Below are positions 7,916-16,340 of a stretch of 51,320 nucleotides of DNA, one piece after another. A program made the translations under genes and the position numbers. The stretch is from positions 1 to 51,320 of the forward strand of contig JAEZIZ010000063.1 of assembly GCA_023415915.1 (NCBI GenBank), written 5' to 3'. The notes beneath the pieces were generated by a model. That model saw only the letters and a list, made by a program, of their open reading frames with translations. It was not told the DNA's origin and made no database searches. Numbering within the stretch: position 1 is the first letter of the stretch; the number at the start of each line of letters is the position of its first letter. This DNA comes from Bacillota bacterium. Lineage in GTDB: Bacteria > Bacillota > Clostridia > Christensenellales > SZUA-584.

Positions 7916-8740
7916 ATGGGGATAGTTGAGGCCGAAGACGTAAAGTATTCGTATACCGGCGAAAACTCAATAAGCCTTGCGCTGGCGGGAGTGACGCTCT
8001 CCGTCAAAAAAGGGGAGTTCGTAGCAATAATAGGGCATAACGGCTCGGGCAAGTCTACTTTCGCGCGCCTTATTAACGCGCTTTACCTGCCCGAATCTGG
8101 CACGCTTAAGGTCAACGGAATGGATACGAAAGATGAAGGCAGCGTGTGGGATATAAGGAAATGCTGCGGCATGGTATTCCAGAACCCCGACAACCAGATA
8201 GTCGCGACCATTGTGGAGGAGGACGTGGCGTTCGGCCCCGAGAACCTGGGCGTTCCGCCAAAGGAGATACGCGAGCGTGTGGATGCGGCGTTGGAGCAGG
8301 TAGGCATGGGCGATTACAAGGAGCGTGCGCCGCATATGTTATCGGGCGGGCAGAAGCAGCGGGTGGCTATAGCGGGCGTGCTCGCCATGCACCCTGATAT
8401 CATAGTGTTCGACGAGCCTACGGCGATGCTCGATCCGGAGGGCAGGGCGGAGGTTCTCGAAACGATAAAGGCGCTCAGCGCGCAAGGCAAGACGATAATA
8501 TATATAACACATTACATGGAAGAGGCGCTGCTGGCGGACCGCGTTTGCGTAATGACGGGCGGGAGGATAACGCTTTCGGGAACGCCGCGCGAAGTGTTCG
8601 CTAACGAGCAGGCAATAAAAGAGGCGGGGCTGAGTTTTCCGCCGCATATAGAGCTTTACCACAGGCTGAAGGCGCGCGGGTTTGAACTCGGCGAGTGCCC
8701 TATGACTGTGGAGGAACTGGTGGAAAAGCTATGCCGATAG
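7916..8740 (+). CDS. ecfA1: ECF transporter ATPase EcfA1
   Basis: One of two ATPases energising energy-coupling-factor vitamin/metal importers. The product has Walker A GHNGSGKST, Q-loop MVFQNPDNQ, signature LSGGQKQR, Walker B IIVFDEPTAMLDP and the H-loop ITHYMEEA. I chose ATG 7916 (AGAAGG upstream) because the upstream ATG at 7883 lies inside the -10 box of the promoter. It overlaps ecfA2. No substrate-binding S component is present, so this is likely the shared (group II) module for S proteins encoded elsewhere. Confidence 0.93.
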   Translation: MGIVEAEDVKYSYTGENSISLALAGVTLSVKKGEFVAIIGHNGSGKSTFARLINALYLPESGTLKVNGMDTKDEGSVWDIRKCCGMVFQNPDNQIVATIVEEDVAFGPENLGVPPKEIRERVDAALEQVGMGDYKERAPHMLSGGQKQRVAIAGVLAMHPDIIVFDEPTAMLDPEGRAEVLETIKALSAQGKTIIYITHYMEEALLADRVCVMTGGRITLSGTPREVFANEQAIKEAGLSFPPHIELYHRLKARGFELGECPMTVEELVEKLCR

Positions 8741-9585
8741 AACTTAATAACTTAAAATACACATATATGCCGGGAACGCCGTTTGAGACGACGGCAATAG
8801 AGGGCTTGAGCCTTAGAATAGAGGACGGCGAGTTTCTGGGGCTTATAGGCCAGACGGGCTCGGGCAAGACTACGCTTATTGGCCTGATGGCGGGGCTGCT
8901 TAAACCAACGGAAGGCACCGTCATTATTAACGGCGAGGACATAAACAAAAAGGGCTATGACAGAAAAGCACTAAGGAGACACATAGGCGTCGTGTTCCAG
9001 TACCCTGAGCACCAGCTGTTTGAAGAGACGGTGTATAAGGACATAGCTTTTGGCCCAATTAAGACGGGTGTGCCCGAAGGCGAGATAGAGCAAAGGGTTA
9101 AGCGCTCTATGGAGCTTATGGAGCTGGATTATGAGGGTATAAAGGACTTGTCGCCTTTTGAGCTGTCGGGCGGGCAGAAGAGAAGAGTAGCTATTGCGGG
9201 CGTGCTCGCCGTGAACCCGAAGGTGCTAATACTCGACGAGCCGGTGGCGGGGCTCGACCCTAAAGGCAGGCTGCATCTTATGCAGCTTATAGGCAGGCTC
9301 AATGCCGAAGGCGTGACTATTATAATGATAACGCACTCTATGGACGACCTCGCGGAGAACGCCAAAAGGGTAGTTGTGCTTTCAGGAGCGAACGTAATTA
9401 TGGACGATGAGCCGAGCAGCATATTCCTGCGCGAGAAAGAGATAAAGGATGCAGGGCTCGCGCTGCCCGCGGTGGCCGAGATTGCGGCTCAGCTTCGCGC
9501 AAAAGGCTGGGACATACCGAAAGAGGTAATAAAGCTCTCGGAGCTGGAGGAATGCCTGGTGCGGATAGCGGGGAAAAAGCAATGA
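8731..9585 (+). CDS. ecfA2: ECF transporter ATPase EcfA2
   Basis: Second ATPase of the ECF module, 284 residues. Motifs: Walker A GQTGSGKTT, Q-loop VVFQYPEHQLFEETV, signature ELSGGQKRRVAIAG, Walker B VLILDEPVAGLDP, H-loop MITHSMDDLA. It starts inside the end of ecfA1, overlapping by 10 bp, and its TGA overlaps the ATG of ecfT (ATGA), so the three are tightly coupled. EcfA1 and EcfA2 are expected to form the heterodimer. Confidence 0.93.
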   Translation: MPIELNNLKYTYMPGTPFETTAIEGLSLRIEDGEFLGLIGQTGSGKTTLIGLMAGLLKPTEGTVIINGEDINKKGYDRKALRRHIGVVFQYPEHQLFEETVYKDIAFGPIKTGVPEGEIEQRVKRSMELMELDYEGIKDLSPFELSGGQKRRVAIAGVLAVNPKVLILDEPVAGLDPKGRLHLMQLIGRLNAEGVTIIMITHSMDDLAENAKRVVVLSGANVIMDDEPSSIFLREKEIKDAGLALPAVAEIAAQLRAKGWDIPKEVIKLSELEECLVRIAGKKQ

Positions 9586-10376
9586 TAAAGAACGTAACGC
9601 TGGGACAGTACTTCCCGGGAGATTCCGTAATACACAGGATGGACCCAAGGGTAAAGCTTTTGCTCGTAATAGCCATTATAGTGCTCATATTCCTCGTAGA
9701 CACGCTTATTGGCAACCTTGTAGTGTTTGCGTTTCTGCTGTTTATTATAATTGTGTCGCGCGTTAGCTTTAAGCTCGTGCTTCGCAGCTTAAAGCCGCTG
9801 TGGTTTATAATACTGCTGGCGATAGTACTCAACACGTTTTTCTATTCGGGCGGCACGGAGCTGTTTTCCTGGTGGATATTTCGAGTATCCAGGGAAGGGC
9901 TGATAAACGCTGCGCGGCTCGCGGCGAGGCTTATATTCCTGATAACGGCGACCACGATGCTTACTTTAACTACGTCGCCGATATCGCTTACGGACGCTTT
10001 GGAGCGGCTGATGCGGCCGCTTAAAGTAGTGCGCTTTCCAGTGCACGAGCTCGCGATGATGATGACGATAGCGATGCGCTTTATACCTACGCTGCTTGAG
10101 GAGACGGATAAGATAATGAAGGCGCAGACGGCGAGGGGCGCGGAGTTTGACAGCGGCAGCATACTAAAGCGCGCGGCGGGGATGGTACCCATACTCGTGC
10201 CGCTGTTTGTAAGCGCATTCCGGCGCGCGGACGAGCTTGCTTTCGCGATGGAGTCGCGCTGCTACCACGGCGGCGAGGGCAGGACGCGCATGAAGGTGAT
10301 GCATATGCATGCAAGAGACGCCATCGCTTCTGCTATAGTCGCAGGGCTGATAGTATTCGCGGCGCTGGGTTATTAA
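9582..10376 (+). CDS. ecfT: ECF transporter transmembrane subunit EcfT
   Basis: A 264-residue membrane protein that couples the ATPases to S components. It starts MIKNVTLGQYFPGDSVIHRMDPRVKLLL, a typical EcfT N-terminus, followed by several hydrophobic helices. The two cytoplasmic coupling helices are visible as short AxG signatures: AQTARGAEFDSGS and FAMESRCYHGGEGRT. The start overlaps the ecfA2 stop. A terminator follows. Confidence 0.92.
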   Translation: MIKNVTLGQYFPGDSVIHRMDPRVKLLLVIAIIVLIFLVDTLIGNLVVFAFLLFIIIVSRVSFKLVLRSLKPLWFIILLAIVLNTFFYSGGTELFSWWIFRVSREGLINAARLAARLIFLITATTMLTLTTSPISLTDALERLMRPLKVVRFPVHELAMMMTIAMRFIPTLLEETDKIMKAQTARGAEFDSGSILKRAAGMVPILVPLFVSAFRRADELAFAMESRCYHGGEGRTRMKVMHMHARDAIASAIVAGLIVFAALGY

Positions 10377-10412
10377 TAGATATAAATGCCATGCAGGCAA
10401 ACAGGTATTGAT

Positions 10413-10440
10413 GGCGCCGTTTAAGGCGCCCTTTCTTTTC
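10413..10440 (+). terminator. Terminator after ecfT
   Basis: GGCGCC, loop GTTTAA, GGCGCC, then CTTTCTTTTC. A short GC-only hairpin followed by a T-rich tail, 37 bp after the ecfT stop. Confidence 0.75.
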
Positions 10441-10609
10441 CTGCCGAACTGGTGTAAAATAAAAAGACAATCGCGGGCTTAAGATGCCTGTGTGCGAAAC
10501 GTGAGATACGAACTCGCAGTGCGGTGCATAAAGGGCGAATGAGCGGGCCATGAATACATAACGCTTTCTGGTAACAGTGAAGGAGCAGGTCTCCTAAAGG
10601 GAGGCAGAT
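10441..10609 (+). promoter_or_regulatory. Untranslated leader of truA with RBS-sequestering hairpin
   Basis: About 170 bp with no credible gene. A TAAAAT at about 10456 could be a -10 box. At the end GTCTCC (10589-10594) can pair with GGAGGC (10100 bp downstream numbering 10600-10605) around a five-base loop, which would bury the GGGAGG ribosome-binding site of truA. Several further short self-complementary stretches are present. Autoregulation at translation is possible but not demonstrated. Confidence 0.4.
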
Positions 10610-11365
10610 ATGCGCGTCAAACTGATAATAGAATACGAAGGCACTAACTATTCAGGCTGGCAGCGCCAGACGAACGGCGTTTCCGTGCAGGAAATGCTGG
10701 AACAGGCTTTTTTTAAAGCGTCGGGCGAGAAAGTTACGATACACGGCGCGGGCAGGACGGACGCGGGCGTGCACGCGGAAGCGCAGGTGGCGCATCTTGA
10801 CACGAACTGCACCATACCGGCGAATAAGATAAGCTACGCTATGAACATGCTGCTGCCCGCCGACATACGCGTTAAGCAGTCGATGGAAGTGGACGGGGAT
10901 TTTCACGCGAGGTTTTCGGCCAAGGCGAAGACATACAGATACACGTTTTACAACGACACGCACGCGTCGGCTATTTACCGCAACACTACTACGCACATAC
11001 ACGGCAAGCTCGACATACCGGCGATGAAGGCGGCCGCGGCGTTCATACGGGGTACGCACGACTTTGCATGCTTCTGTTCGAGCGGCAGCGAAGTTAAGGA
11101 CACCGTGCGCACTATACACAGGCTGGAGATAACTTATAAGGAGCCGTTTTTGTATATAGACGTGACGGGTTCCGGGTTCCTTTACAATATGGTGCGCATT
11201 ATAGCGGGTACGCTTATTGACGTGGGGCTTAAAAAGATATCTCCGGAGTACGTAAAAGAGATAGTGAGCGGCAAAGACAGAACTCTGGCAAGCGCTACAG
11301 CGCCGGCCAGAGGACTTACGCTAAAGGAAGTATATTATACGCCGTTTCCCAGCATCATGGCATGA
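10610..11365 (+). CDS. truA: tRNA pseudouridine(38-40) synthase TruA
   Basis: Modifies U38-U40 in the anticodon arm of tRNAs. The 251-residue protein has YEGTNYSGWQRQTNGVSVQEMLE, the catalytic motif GAGRTDAGVHAEAQVAH (Asp in RTDAGV is the nucleophile), FHARFSAKAKTYRYTF, and GSGFLYNMVRIIAGTLIDVG near the end. In most Firmicutes it is followed by rplM-rpsI; here a convergent FapA-like gene overlaps its last 11 bases. Confidence 0.95.
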   Translation: MRVKLIIEYEGTNYSGWQRQTNGVSVQEMLEQAFFKASGEKVTIHGAGRTDAGVHAEAQVAHLDTNCTIPANKISYAMNMLLPADIRVKQSMEVDGDFHARFSAKAKTYRYTFYNDTHASAIYRNTTTHIHGKLDIPAMKAAAAFIRGTHDFACFCSSGSEVKDTVRTIHRLEITYKEPFLYIDVTGSGFLYNMVRIIAGTLIDVGLKKISPEYVKEIVSGKDRTLASATAPARGLTLKEVYYTPFPSIMA

Positions 11366-13034
11366 CTTCGCACGAAGGGAATATTATCTCTCCGCCTCTG
11401 TTCTTGAACGTAACATAGTCAAATGTTGACTTCGTAATGAATACCGCCGAGTCGATTATTATCTTTACTCCGGGGTAGACGCATTTCGTAGCGTTTACGC
11501 GTCCGCCGCTCGCACGGGAGAGTATTTCTTCATACGAGGCCAGTTCATCGACTGCTTCGTTATACTGCTGTTCAATCTGTTCCCTTGAATCTAATACCTT
11601 CTGCCGCATCGCAAGCCGGTCGGGCGAGAGCCCCGACGAAGGCAGGCGCGACAGGCTGTCTATCTTCATCAGCTGCGCTTTAAGCTGTGTGCGCCGCGTA
11701 TCGGCTTCCACGTATTTTGCCCGTATCTCGGGAGCGACTCCAAGCTCTATTACCATCGGGTCGTACGAAGGCGAGCCTATCATGTTAGCCGTTACTTCCT
11801 TGCCCGCCCTTATATGGCCGCCTATTATCTTTCCCCATTTGCCCTTCATCGTAATAGAGTTACCTGCGAGCATATTGCAGTGCACGATATAATCGGATAC
11901 TATATTGCCTCTGGCCTCTACGGTGCAGTTTTCCATGAACTTGGCAACTATGTTGCCGCCGGCAATAAGCTTGCCTACGTCCTGCCCCTTAATGCCGTTT
12001 TTAAGTATTATATCCTTTGAGGAAATCAGCGTCGCGCCTTCCACGTAACCGCTGACCTCTATGGAGCCCGACGCCTGTACCGTAAGCCCTGTGATAACGT
12101 TACCGCGTATAATGACGTCGCCCTCAAACTTGATATTTCCGACGCTCATGTCCACGTCGCCCGGTATTTTGTATATGTCGGATACTTCCACTCTTCCGTT
12201 TATAAAGTCTATCCTGCCGCTCTTTGCCGCCAGCAGGCACTGGCCGTCCTCGGAAACGCGTGTGTTCTTGCCCGCGGGAAGCTTAGGTTCCAAGCCCGGT
12301 TTTGCGGGTATTGCTTCGCCCTTTACCGTGCAGCCGTCTTCGCCCTGTTCGGGCGGCACTTTGACGACCACGGGCGCGCCTTCCGTCACGCTCTCAAACA
12401 GGTCGAGCTGCTTGTAATCGGCGCTGCCGTCCGGCCCTATGGTGGGCGTATAGCTGTGCTCCTTTTTGAACAGGAAATTAAGATATCCGTCCGCGCCCTT
12501 TTTCGCGGGTTTGCCCGAGGCTATCAATACAGGCTTAAAGTACGAGCCGCTCTCTATGGCTCTTAGCACGGCTTCTTCGTCAATACCGTATACTACTCCC
12601 CACTGCTCTTTTATCTTCTGCATTATCTCATCGAAGCTTAACAGCTTTCCCGACGGGGAAGGGGGCAGCAGCGTCATATGCGCGGACATCGCGTCTTTTG
12701 AAACGACTACTACGACGTCGGAATCTATAGTGTTCTCATCCTGTTGTTCCGCTATCTTGATAAGGCTTTCACGCCTGCGTATGTGTACGAGTACGTTGCT
12801 TATATCTAAGCCAGTTATGTTCCTGCGATTCAAGTCGTATGTCACGATAGAAGGGTTCAGCGGAATGCCCGCGCCTACCTCTTCCATGAACTGCAGGTAC
12901 ACACCGTCTTCCTGATACAATAACTCATAGGAAGCGTCCCGCGTGAAAGGCTGCACAAAATCGGACGGCTTTGACTGAGCCGCTGAAGAAGGCTCCTTGC
13001 CGGAACTGAACATGATATCATTGTTTTCTCCCAT
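11355..13034 (-). CDS. FapA/DUF342 family protein
   Basis: A 559-residue cytoplasmic protein of the DUF342 (flagellar assembly protein A) family. The N-terminal half carries the SHS2-like region; the middle is a repetitive beta-helix (GDVDMSVGNIKFEGDVIIRG, then SGSIEVSGYVEGATLISSKD, then GGNIVAKFMENCTVEARGNI). A coiled coil follows (RAKYVEADTRRTQLKAQLMK through EQIEQQYNEAVDELASYEE). The start is the ATG behind AGGAGG. Some members take part in flagellar placement or spore/cell-envelope functions, but no flagellar genes are nearby, so the role here is open. Its 3' end overlaps truA by 11 bp. Confidence 0.85.
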   Translation of the reverse strand: MGENNDIMFSSGKEPSSAAQSKPSDFVQPFTRDASYELLYQEDGVYLQFMEEVGAGIPLNPSIVTYDLNRRNITGLDISNVLVHIRRRESLIKIAEQQDENTIDSDVVVVVSKDAMSAHMTLLPPSPSGKLLSFDEIMQKIKEQWGVVYGIDEEAVLRAIESGSYFKPVLIASGKPAKKGADGYLNFLFKKEHSYTPTIGPDGSADYKQLDLFESVTEGAPVVVKVPPEQGEDGCTVKGEAIPAKPGLEPKLPAGKNTRVSEDGQCLLAAKSGRIDFINGRVEVSDIYKIPGDVDMSVGNIKFEGDVIIRGNVITGLTVQASGSIEVSGYVEGATLISSKDIILKNGIKGQDVGKLIAGGNIVAKFMENCTVEARGNIVSDYIVHCNMLAGNSITMKGKWGKIIGGHIRAGKEVTANMIGSPSYDPMVIELGVAPEIRAKYVEADTRRTQLKAQLMKIDSLSRLPSSGLSPDRLAMRQKVLDSREQIEQQYNEAVDELASYEEILSRASGGRVNATKCVYPGVKIIIDSAVFITKSTFDYVTFKNRGGEIIFPSCEVMP

Positions 13035-13138
13035 ACAGCACACCTCCTATAAATATATGTTCACTTAATATATCGGCTTTTTTCAATGCAAAATGAATGG
13101 ATAAAAAGGACAAAAACGCTTAATTTAAAAATATTTTA

Positions 13139-13168
13139 TTGACATTTACGGCTTTTGTACCGTATACT
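13139..13168 (+). promoter_or_regulatory. Promoter of the trpB leader/gene
   Basis: TTGACA (13139-13144), an 18-bp spacer and TATACT (13163-13168): a near-consensus housekeeping promoter. It is the only strong promoter in the 256-bp gap between the divergent FapA-like gene and trpB. The -10 box lies in the centre of a large palindrome. Confidence 0.75.
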
Positions 13169-13176
13169 GTACAAAA
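13153..13176. promoter_or_regulatory. 24-bp near-perfect palindrome over the trpB -10 box (operator)
   Basis: Arms TTTTGTAC and GTACAAAA flank a centre containing the self-complementary GTATAC. Of 24 symmetric positions only one base pair (position 9 with 16) breaks the symmetry. A repressor bound here would cover the -10 box and transcription start. It does not resemble the CTAG-type TrpR operator I know. The regulator is not encoded in the neighbourhood. Confidence 0.7.
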
Positions 13177-13199
13177 GTTCCATTTGGAGTGCATTTTTT

Positions 13200-13265
13200 A
13201 TGGGCGCAGAGCCCGCAAGACGAGACGAGATTAGACGAGAAATGTGTTATTCCGCGTGGAGCTAA
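13200..13265 (+). CDS. Possible leader peptide upstream of trpB
   Basis: ATG to TAA, 21 codons, lying inside the trpB 5' leader and in a different frame from trpB. A GGAG lies about 11 bases before its ATG. It ends in Met-Cys-Tyr-Ser-Ala-Trp-Ser, so a single Trp codon stands next to last. One Trp codon is weak support for classical attenuation, and I see no terminator between it and trpB. Translation may be coupled to trpB, which starts 25 bp later. Confidence 0.3.
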   Translation: MGAEPARRDEIRREMCYSAWS

Positions 13266-13290
13266 TAACATTATTAGAGGAGAAGAGATC

Positions 13291-14658
13291 ATGAGTAAAA
13301 CTATCCCAAACAGAGTATTTTTGACTGAGGACGAATTGCCAAGGCAGTATTATAATATTGCCGCGGACATGCCGAATAAGCCGGCGCCTTATTTGCATCC
13401 GGTAACGCTTAAGCCGGCCGGCCCTTCAGACCTGGAAGCGCTGTTTCCCAAAGCGCTTATTGAGCAGGAAATGTCGACAGAGAGGTATATCGACATACCA
13501 AAAGAGGTGCGCGACATATACGCCACCTTCAGGCCGTCGCCGTTAATTCGCGCGTACAGGCTCGAAAAGTTTTTAGGCACCCCGGCAAAGATATACTATA
13601 AGTATGAGGGCACCAACCCTTCGGGCAGCCACAAGCTCAATACGGCGGTGGCGCAGGCTTTTTACAACAAGGCTGAGGGCATAAAGCGCATATCGACAGA
13701 AACAGGCGCTGGTCAGTGGGGCACGGCGCTTTCGATAGCGTGCTCGATGTTCGATATTGAGTGCATCGTATATATGGTGCGCGTGTCTTATGAACAAAAG
13801 CCGTACCGGAAAATATTGATACAGACGTACGGCGCGGATATAGTTGCGAGCCCGTCCACGAGAACAAACGCAGGCCGCGCGATACTCGCAAAAGACCCGA
13901 ATTCACTCGGCAGTCTCGGCATAGCGATATCCGAGGCGGTGGAAGACGCGGCGATGAGGGACGATACGCATTACGCACTTGGCAGCGTACTGAATCACGT
14001 AATACTGCACCAGTCTATAATAGGCCTGGAAGCGAAAAAGCAGTTTGAGTAGATAGACGAATATCCGGATATAATAATAGGCTGCAACGGCGGCGGCTCC
14101 AACTTCTCGGGATGCGCGTTCCCGTTCGTGCACGACGTGCTTAAAAACGGCGCGAAAATCGAGTTTATAGCAGTCGAGCCCGCGGCTTGTCCTAAACTGA
14201 CCAAGGGCGAGTTCCGCTACGACTACGGAGATACGGCAAAGATGGCGCCCGTGGCTATGATGTACACTCTCGGCCACGATTTCGTGCCCGCGGGCATACA
14301 TGCCGGAGGCCTCAGGTATCACGGCGATTCGCCGCTGCTCTCGCAGCTTTACAGGGACGGCATAGTAAAGGCTCAGGCCGTGCAGCAGAGTAAGGTATTC
14401 AAGTCGGCGGTGGATTTCGCGAGAGTGGAGGGCATACTGCCCGCTCCCGAGTCGTCGCACGCGATACTCGTCGCGATGGAAAAAGCGCTGGAATGCAAAG
14501 AAACAGGCGAGGCAAAGACGATATTCTTCAACCTCTCGGGCCACGGCGATTTCGATCTCGCGGCTTACGATGCTTATCATTCCGGCCTGCTTGAAGACTA
14601 TGAGTACACCGATAAGATGCACGACGAGGGCATGGCCACCGTGCCAAACGTGGGATAA
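13291..14658 (+). pseudogene. trpB: TrpB2-type tryptophan synthase beta subunit, interrupted by in-frame TAG
   Basis: Tryptophan synthase beta makes Trp from indole and serine with PLP. The long TrpB2-type N-terminus (IPNRVFLTEDELPRQYYNIAADMPNK) is clear. The PLP lysine is K115 in EGTNPSGSHKLNTA. Codon 254 (14050-14052) is TAG between AKKQFE and IDEYPDIIIG. Reading on in the same frame gives the PLP phosphate loop GCNGGGSN and the conserved end VPAGIHAGGLRYHG, PAPESSHAIL and NLSGHGDFDL, for 455 positions in all. Relatives have a leucine-like residue at the stop, so TTG to TAG would explain it. Without readthrough the product is a 253-residue fragment lacking the phosphate loop. The start ATG has GAGGAG upstream. 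No trpA or other trp genes are adjacent. It could be a nonsense mutation, a sequencing error, or a recoded codon. Confidence 0.85.
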
Positions 14659-14671
14659 AAAGAAGATGATG

Positions 14672-14695
14672 AAGGCGGCTGAAAAGCCGCCTTTT
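14672..14695 (+). terminator. Terminator of trpB
   Basis: AAGGCGGCT, loop GAAA, AGCCGCCTT then TTG. A strong GC hairpin 13 bp after the trpB stop. Confidence 0.85.
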
Positions 14696-14697
14696 GT

Positions 14698-14725
14698 CCG
14701 ATGACAAACGTAAGTTTGTCATCGG
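14698..14725. repeat. Perfect inverted repeat after trpB
   Basis: CCGATGACAAAC, loop GTAA, GTTTGTCATCGG: 12-bp perfect arms directly behind the trpB terminator. It has no T tract on either strand, so it is unlikely to be a simple terminator. It may belong to the dispersed palindromic repeats of this genome. Confidence 0.6.
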
Positions 14726-14743
14726 GTCTTGCCCATTCTACCA

Positions 14744-14785
14744 CCCCAAAAAGATTTATCTTTTTGGGGATCCCCGGATGTACCT
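14744..14785. repeat. Hairpin with GGGGATCCCC core (element copy C)
   Basis: CCCCAAAAAGA, loop TTTA, TCTTTTTGGGG is an 11-bp perfect hairpin (14744-14769), continued by ATCCCCGG so that GGGGATCCCC is formed. It shares the GGGG-NN-CCCC core and the CCAAAAAGA word with copies at 7236, 35755 and 45117. The rest of the gap up to 15025 shows no credible gene. Confidence 0.5.
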
Positions 14786-15025
14786 CCGATACGTGCGGCT
14801 GGGCGCTTCTGCGAGAATTTTATGAATTAACGTTCGCCCTTCACTGGCAGAGTCCAGATGACCATGTTAATATTCGAATTTTAGTTTTATTTTTCGTTTT
14901 CAGAAAGGAACTTTTGTCAGCAAGCAAAGACTGCGGAAAAGCTGCTTTTTCTATAAGATGACCACACTATAAAGTCGGATCCTTTTATCAGAACCGATAG
15001 TTGACTTACATAAAGGAGGGGTTTC

Positions 15026-15355
15026 ATGCAAGGTTATGCAAAAGAAGCATCGAATGAAGGGTATGTAAACGCGCTCCCCGGCATAGAGCGCAAGACTCTA
15101 GTTCACGGCGGCGCCACGCTTTTGACCGAGTTCAGGCTAAAGGGAGGGTGCACGCTGCCAAACCACAATCACCCGCAGGAGCAGACGGGGTATCTTGTAT
15201 CGGGGCACATAAAGCTGAATATAAGCGGCTCAGAATACGATGTAAGGGAAGGCGGCGCGTGGGTAATACCCCCAGGGGCGGAGCACGGCGCGAGCATAGT
15301 GGAAGATTCGATAGCTATAGAGGTGTTTTCACCGGTCAGGGAAAATTATCTTTAA
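15026..15355 (+). CDS. Small cupin-domain protein
   Basis: A 109-residue single-domain cupin. Motif 1 is NHNHPQEQTGYLVSGHIKL (two His, Gln in place of the usual Glu at one position, Glu nearby) and motif 2 is PPGAEHGASIV (third His), so a metal-binding barrel is intact. Such proteins include sugar-binding sensors, dioxygenase-like enzymes and stress proteins; the substrate cannot be told. AAAGGAGGGG precedes the ATG. It converges on the PAS-GGDEF gene with only 4 bp between stops. Confidence 0.8.
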   Translation: MQGYAKEASNEGYVNALPGIERKTLVHGGATLLTEFRLKGGCTLPNHNHPQEQTGYLVSGHIKLNISGSEYDVREGGAWVIPPGAEHGASIVEDSIAIEVFSPVRENYL

Positions 15356-15359
15356 TCGG

Positions 15360-16340
15360 TCAGGCGAGATTGTAGAAGCGGTATGCGTTTTTGCCGCTGC
15401 GCTTTATCTTGTACATGGCTTTGTCGGCAAGGTCGATAAGCGCGTCTATCGAGTCGGCGTCGTCGGGATAAACTGCGATGCCTATGCTGGCCGATATGCA
15501 AAGTTTGTCGTTGCCTATAAAAAAAGGCTTCCTGATCAGATCCATTATCTTGTCCGTAAGACGGGTGATATCGTCAGGATTTTTTATATCCGGAAGCGCT
15601 ATTAAAAACTCGTCGCCGCCCATACGGGCTATTACGTCACAGCGCCTTTTCCTGCCGTGCCGCGTATTGCTGTTAAGCCTGCCCGCGACATGCTCGAGCA
15701 GCGCGTCGCCCACGATATGCCCGTATGTGTCGTTTACCTTTTTAAAGCAGTCGATGTCTATAAACAGCAGCGCAAGCTTTCCGTTATTATCTTTGACCCT
15801 GTCTATGAGCTTCTGTACTTCTGCCTTCATCGCGCTGCGGTTAAGCAAGCCGGTTAGATGATCGTATTTTGCTATTTCCCTTGCTGCGCGCTCAGCCGCC
15901 TTTACCGATTTGTAGCCCTCGCTCAGCTTGTTGTTGAGGTCGCGAAGCTTGCGCTCGTTCGTCGTATGCTCCGTTATGTCCGCGATATGCAAAAACGCGT
16001 ACTCGACGCTGTCGTGGTTCCATATGGGCTCGACCACAAGGTTCTGGCGCACTATATCGGCGTCTTTTGAATTGCTTTTAGGCAGCACGAAATGTTTGTG
16101 CAACGCGCTCGAACAAAATCGGCTCTGGCCTGCGACAAAGACGTTTTTGAGTATGTCCTGATACCTGCTTTCCGCGAACTTGGGGCAAAGCCGGTGAATC
16201 TCTCTGCCTACGGCGTCGCGCATAGATATTTCGCTCAGCCGCTCCATTTCCTTGTTCCAGTATATTACGCGCTGGGAAGAGTCCACGACGATTATCCCAG
16301 CGCTTATGTTGTCAAGCACCTGCTGTTTCCAGTCAATCAT
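15360..16340 (-). CDS. PAS-GGDEF diguanylate cyclase
   Basis: 326 residues. An N-terminal PAS domain (about 1-125: ISAGIIVVDSSQRVIYWNKEMERLS, then IWNHDSVEYAFLHIADITEH) is joined by a short helix (RKLRDLNNKLSEGYKSVKAAERAA) to a GGDEF domain. The active site GGDEF is intact, and an RxxD inhibitory site (RRCD) stands five residues before it, so it should make c-di-GMP with product inhibition. It overlaps cheC by 4 bp and is the last gene of the cheY-cheC-GGDEF operon. Confidence 0.92.
   Translation of the reverse strand: MIDWKQQVLDNISAGIIVVDSSQRVIYWNKEMERLSEISMRDAVGREIHRLCPKFAESRYQDILKNVFVAGQSRFCSSALHKHFVLPKSNSKDADIVRQNLVVEPIWNHDSVEYAFLHIADITEHTTNERKLRDLNNKLSEGYKSVKAAERAAREIAKYDHLTGLLNRSAMKAEVQKLIDRVKDNNGKLALLFIDIDCFKKVNDTYGHIVGDALLEHVAGRLNSNTRHGRKRRCDVIARMGGDEFLIALPDIKNPDDITRLTDKIMDLIRKPFFIGNDKLCISASIGIAVYPDDADSIDALIDLADKAMYKIKRSGKNAYRFYNLA

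Noticed and set aside
14128..14658. Independent gene made of the C-terminal half of TrpB
   Set aside because: No ribosome-binding site before the internal ATG, and the frame is continuous with the first half across the TAG.
14701..14961. 86-codon open frame after trpB
   Set aside because: It runs through two hairpins, has no ribosome-binding site and no recognisable protein features.
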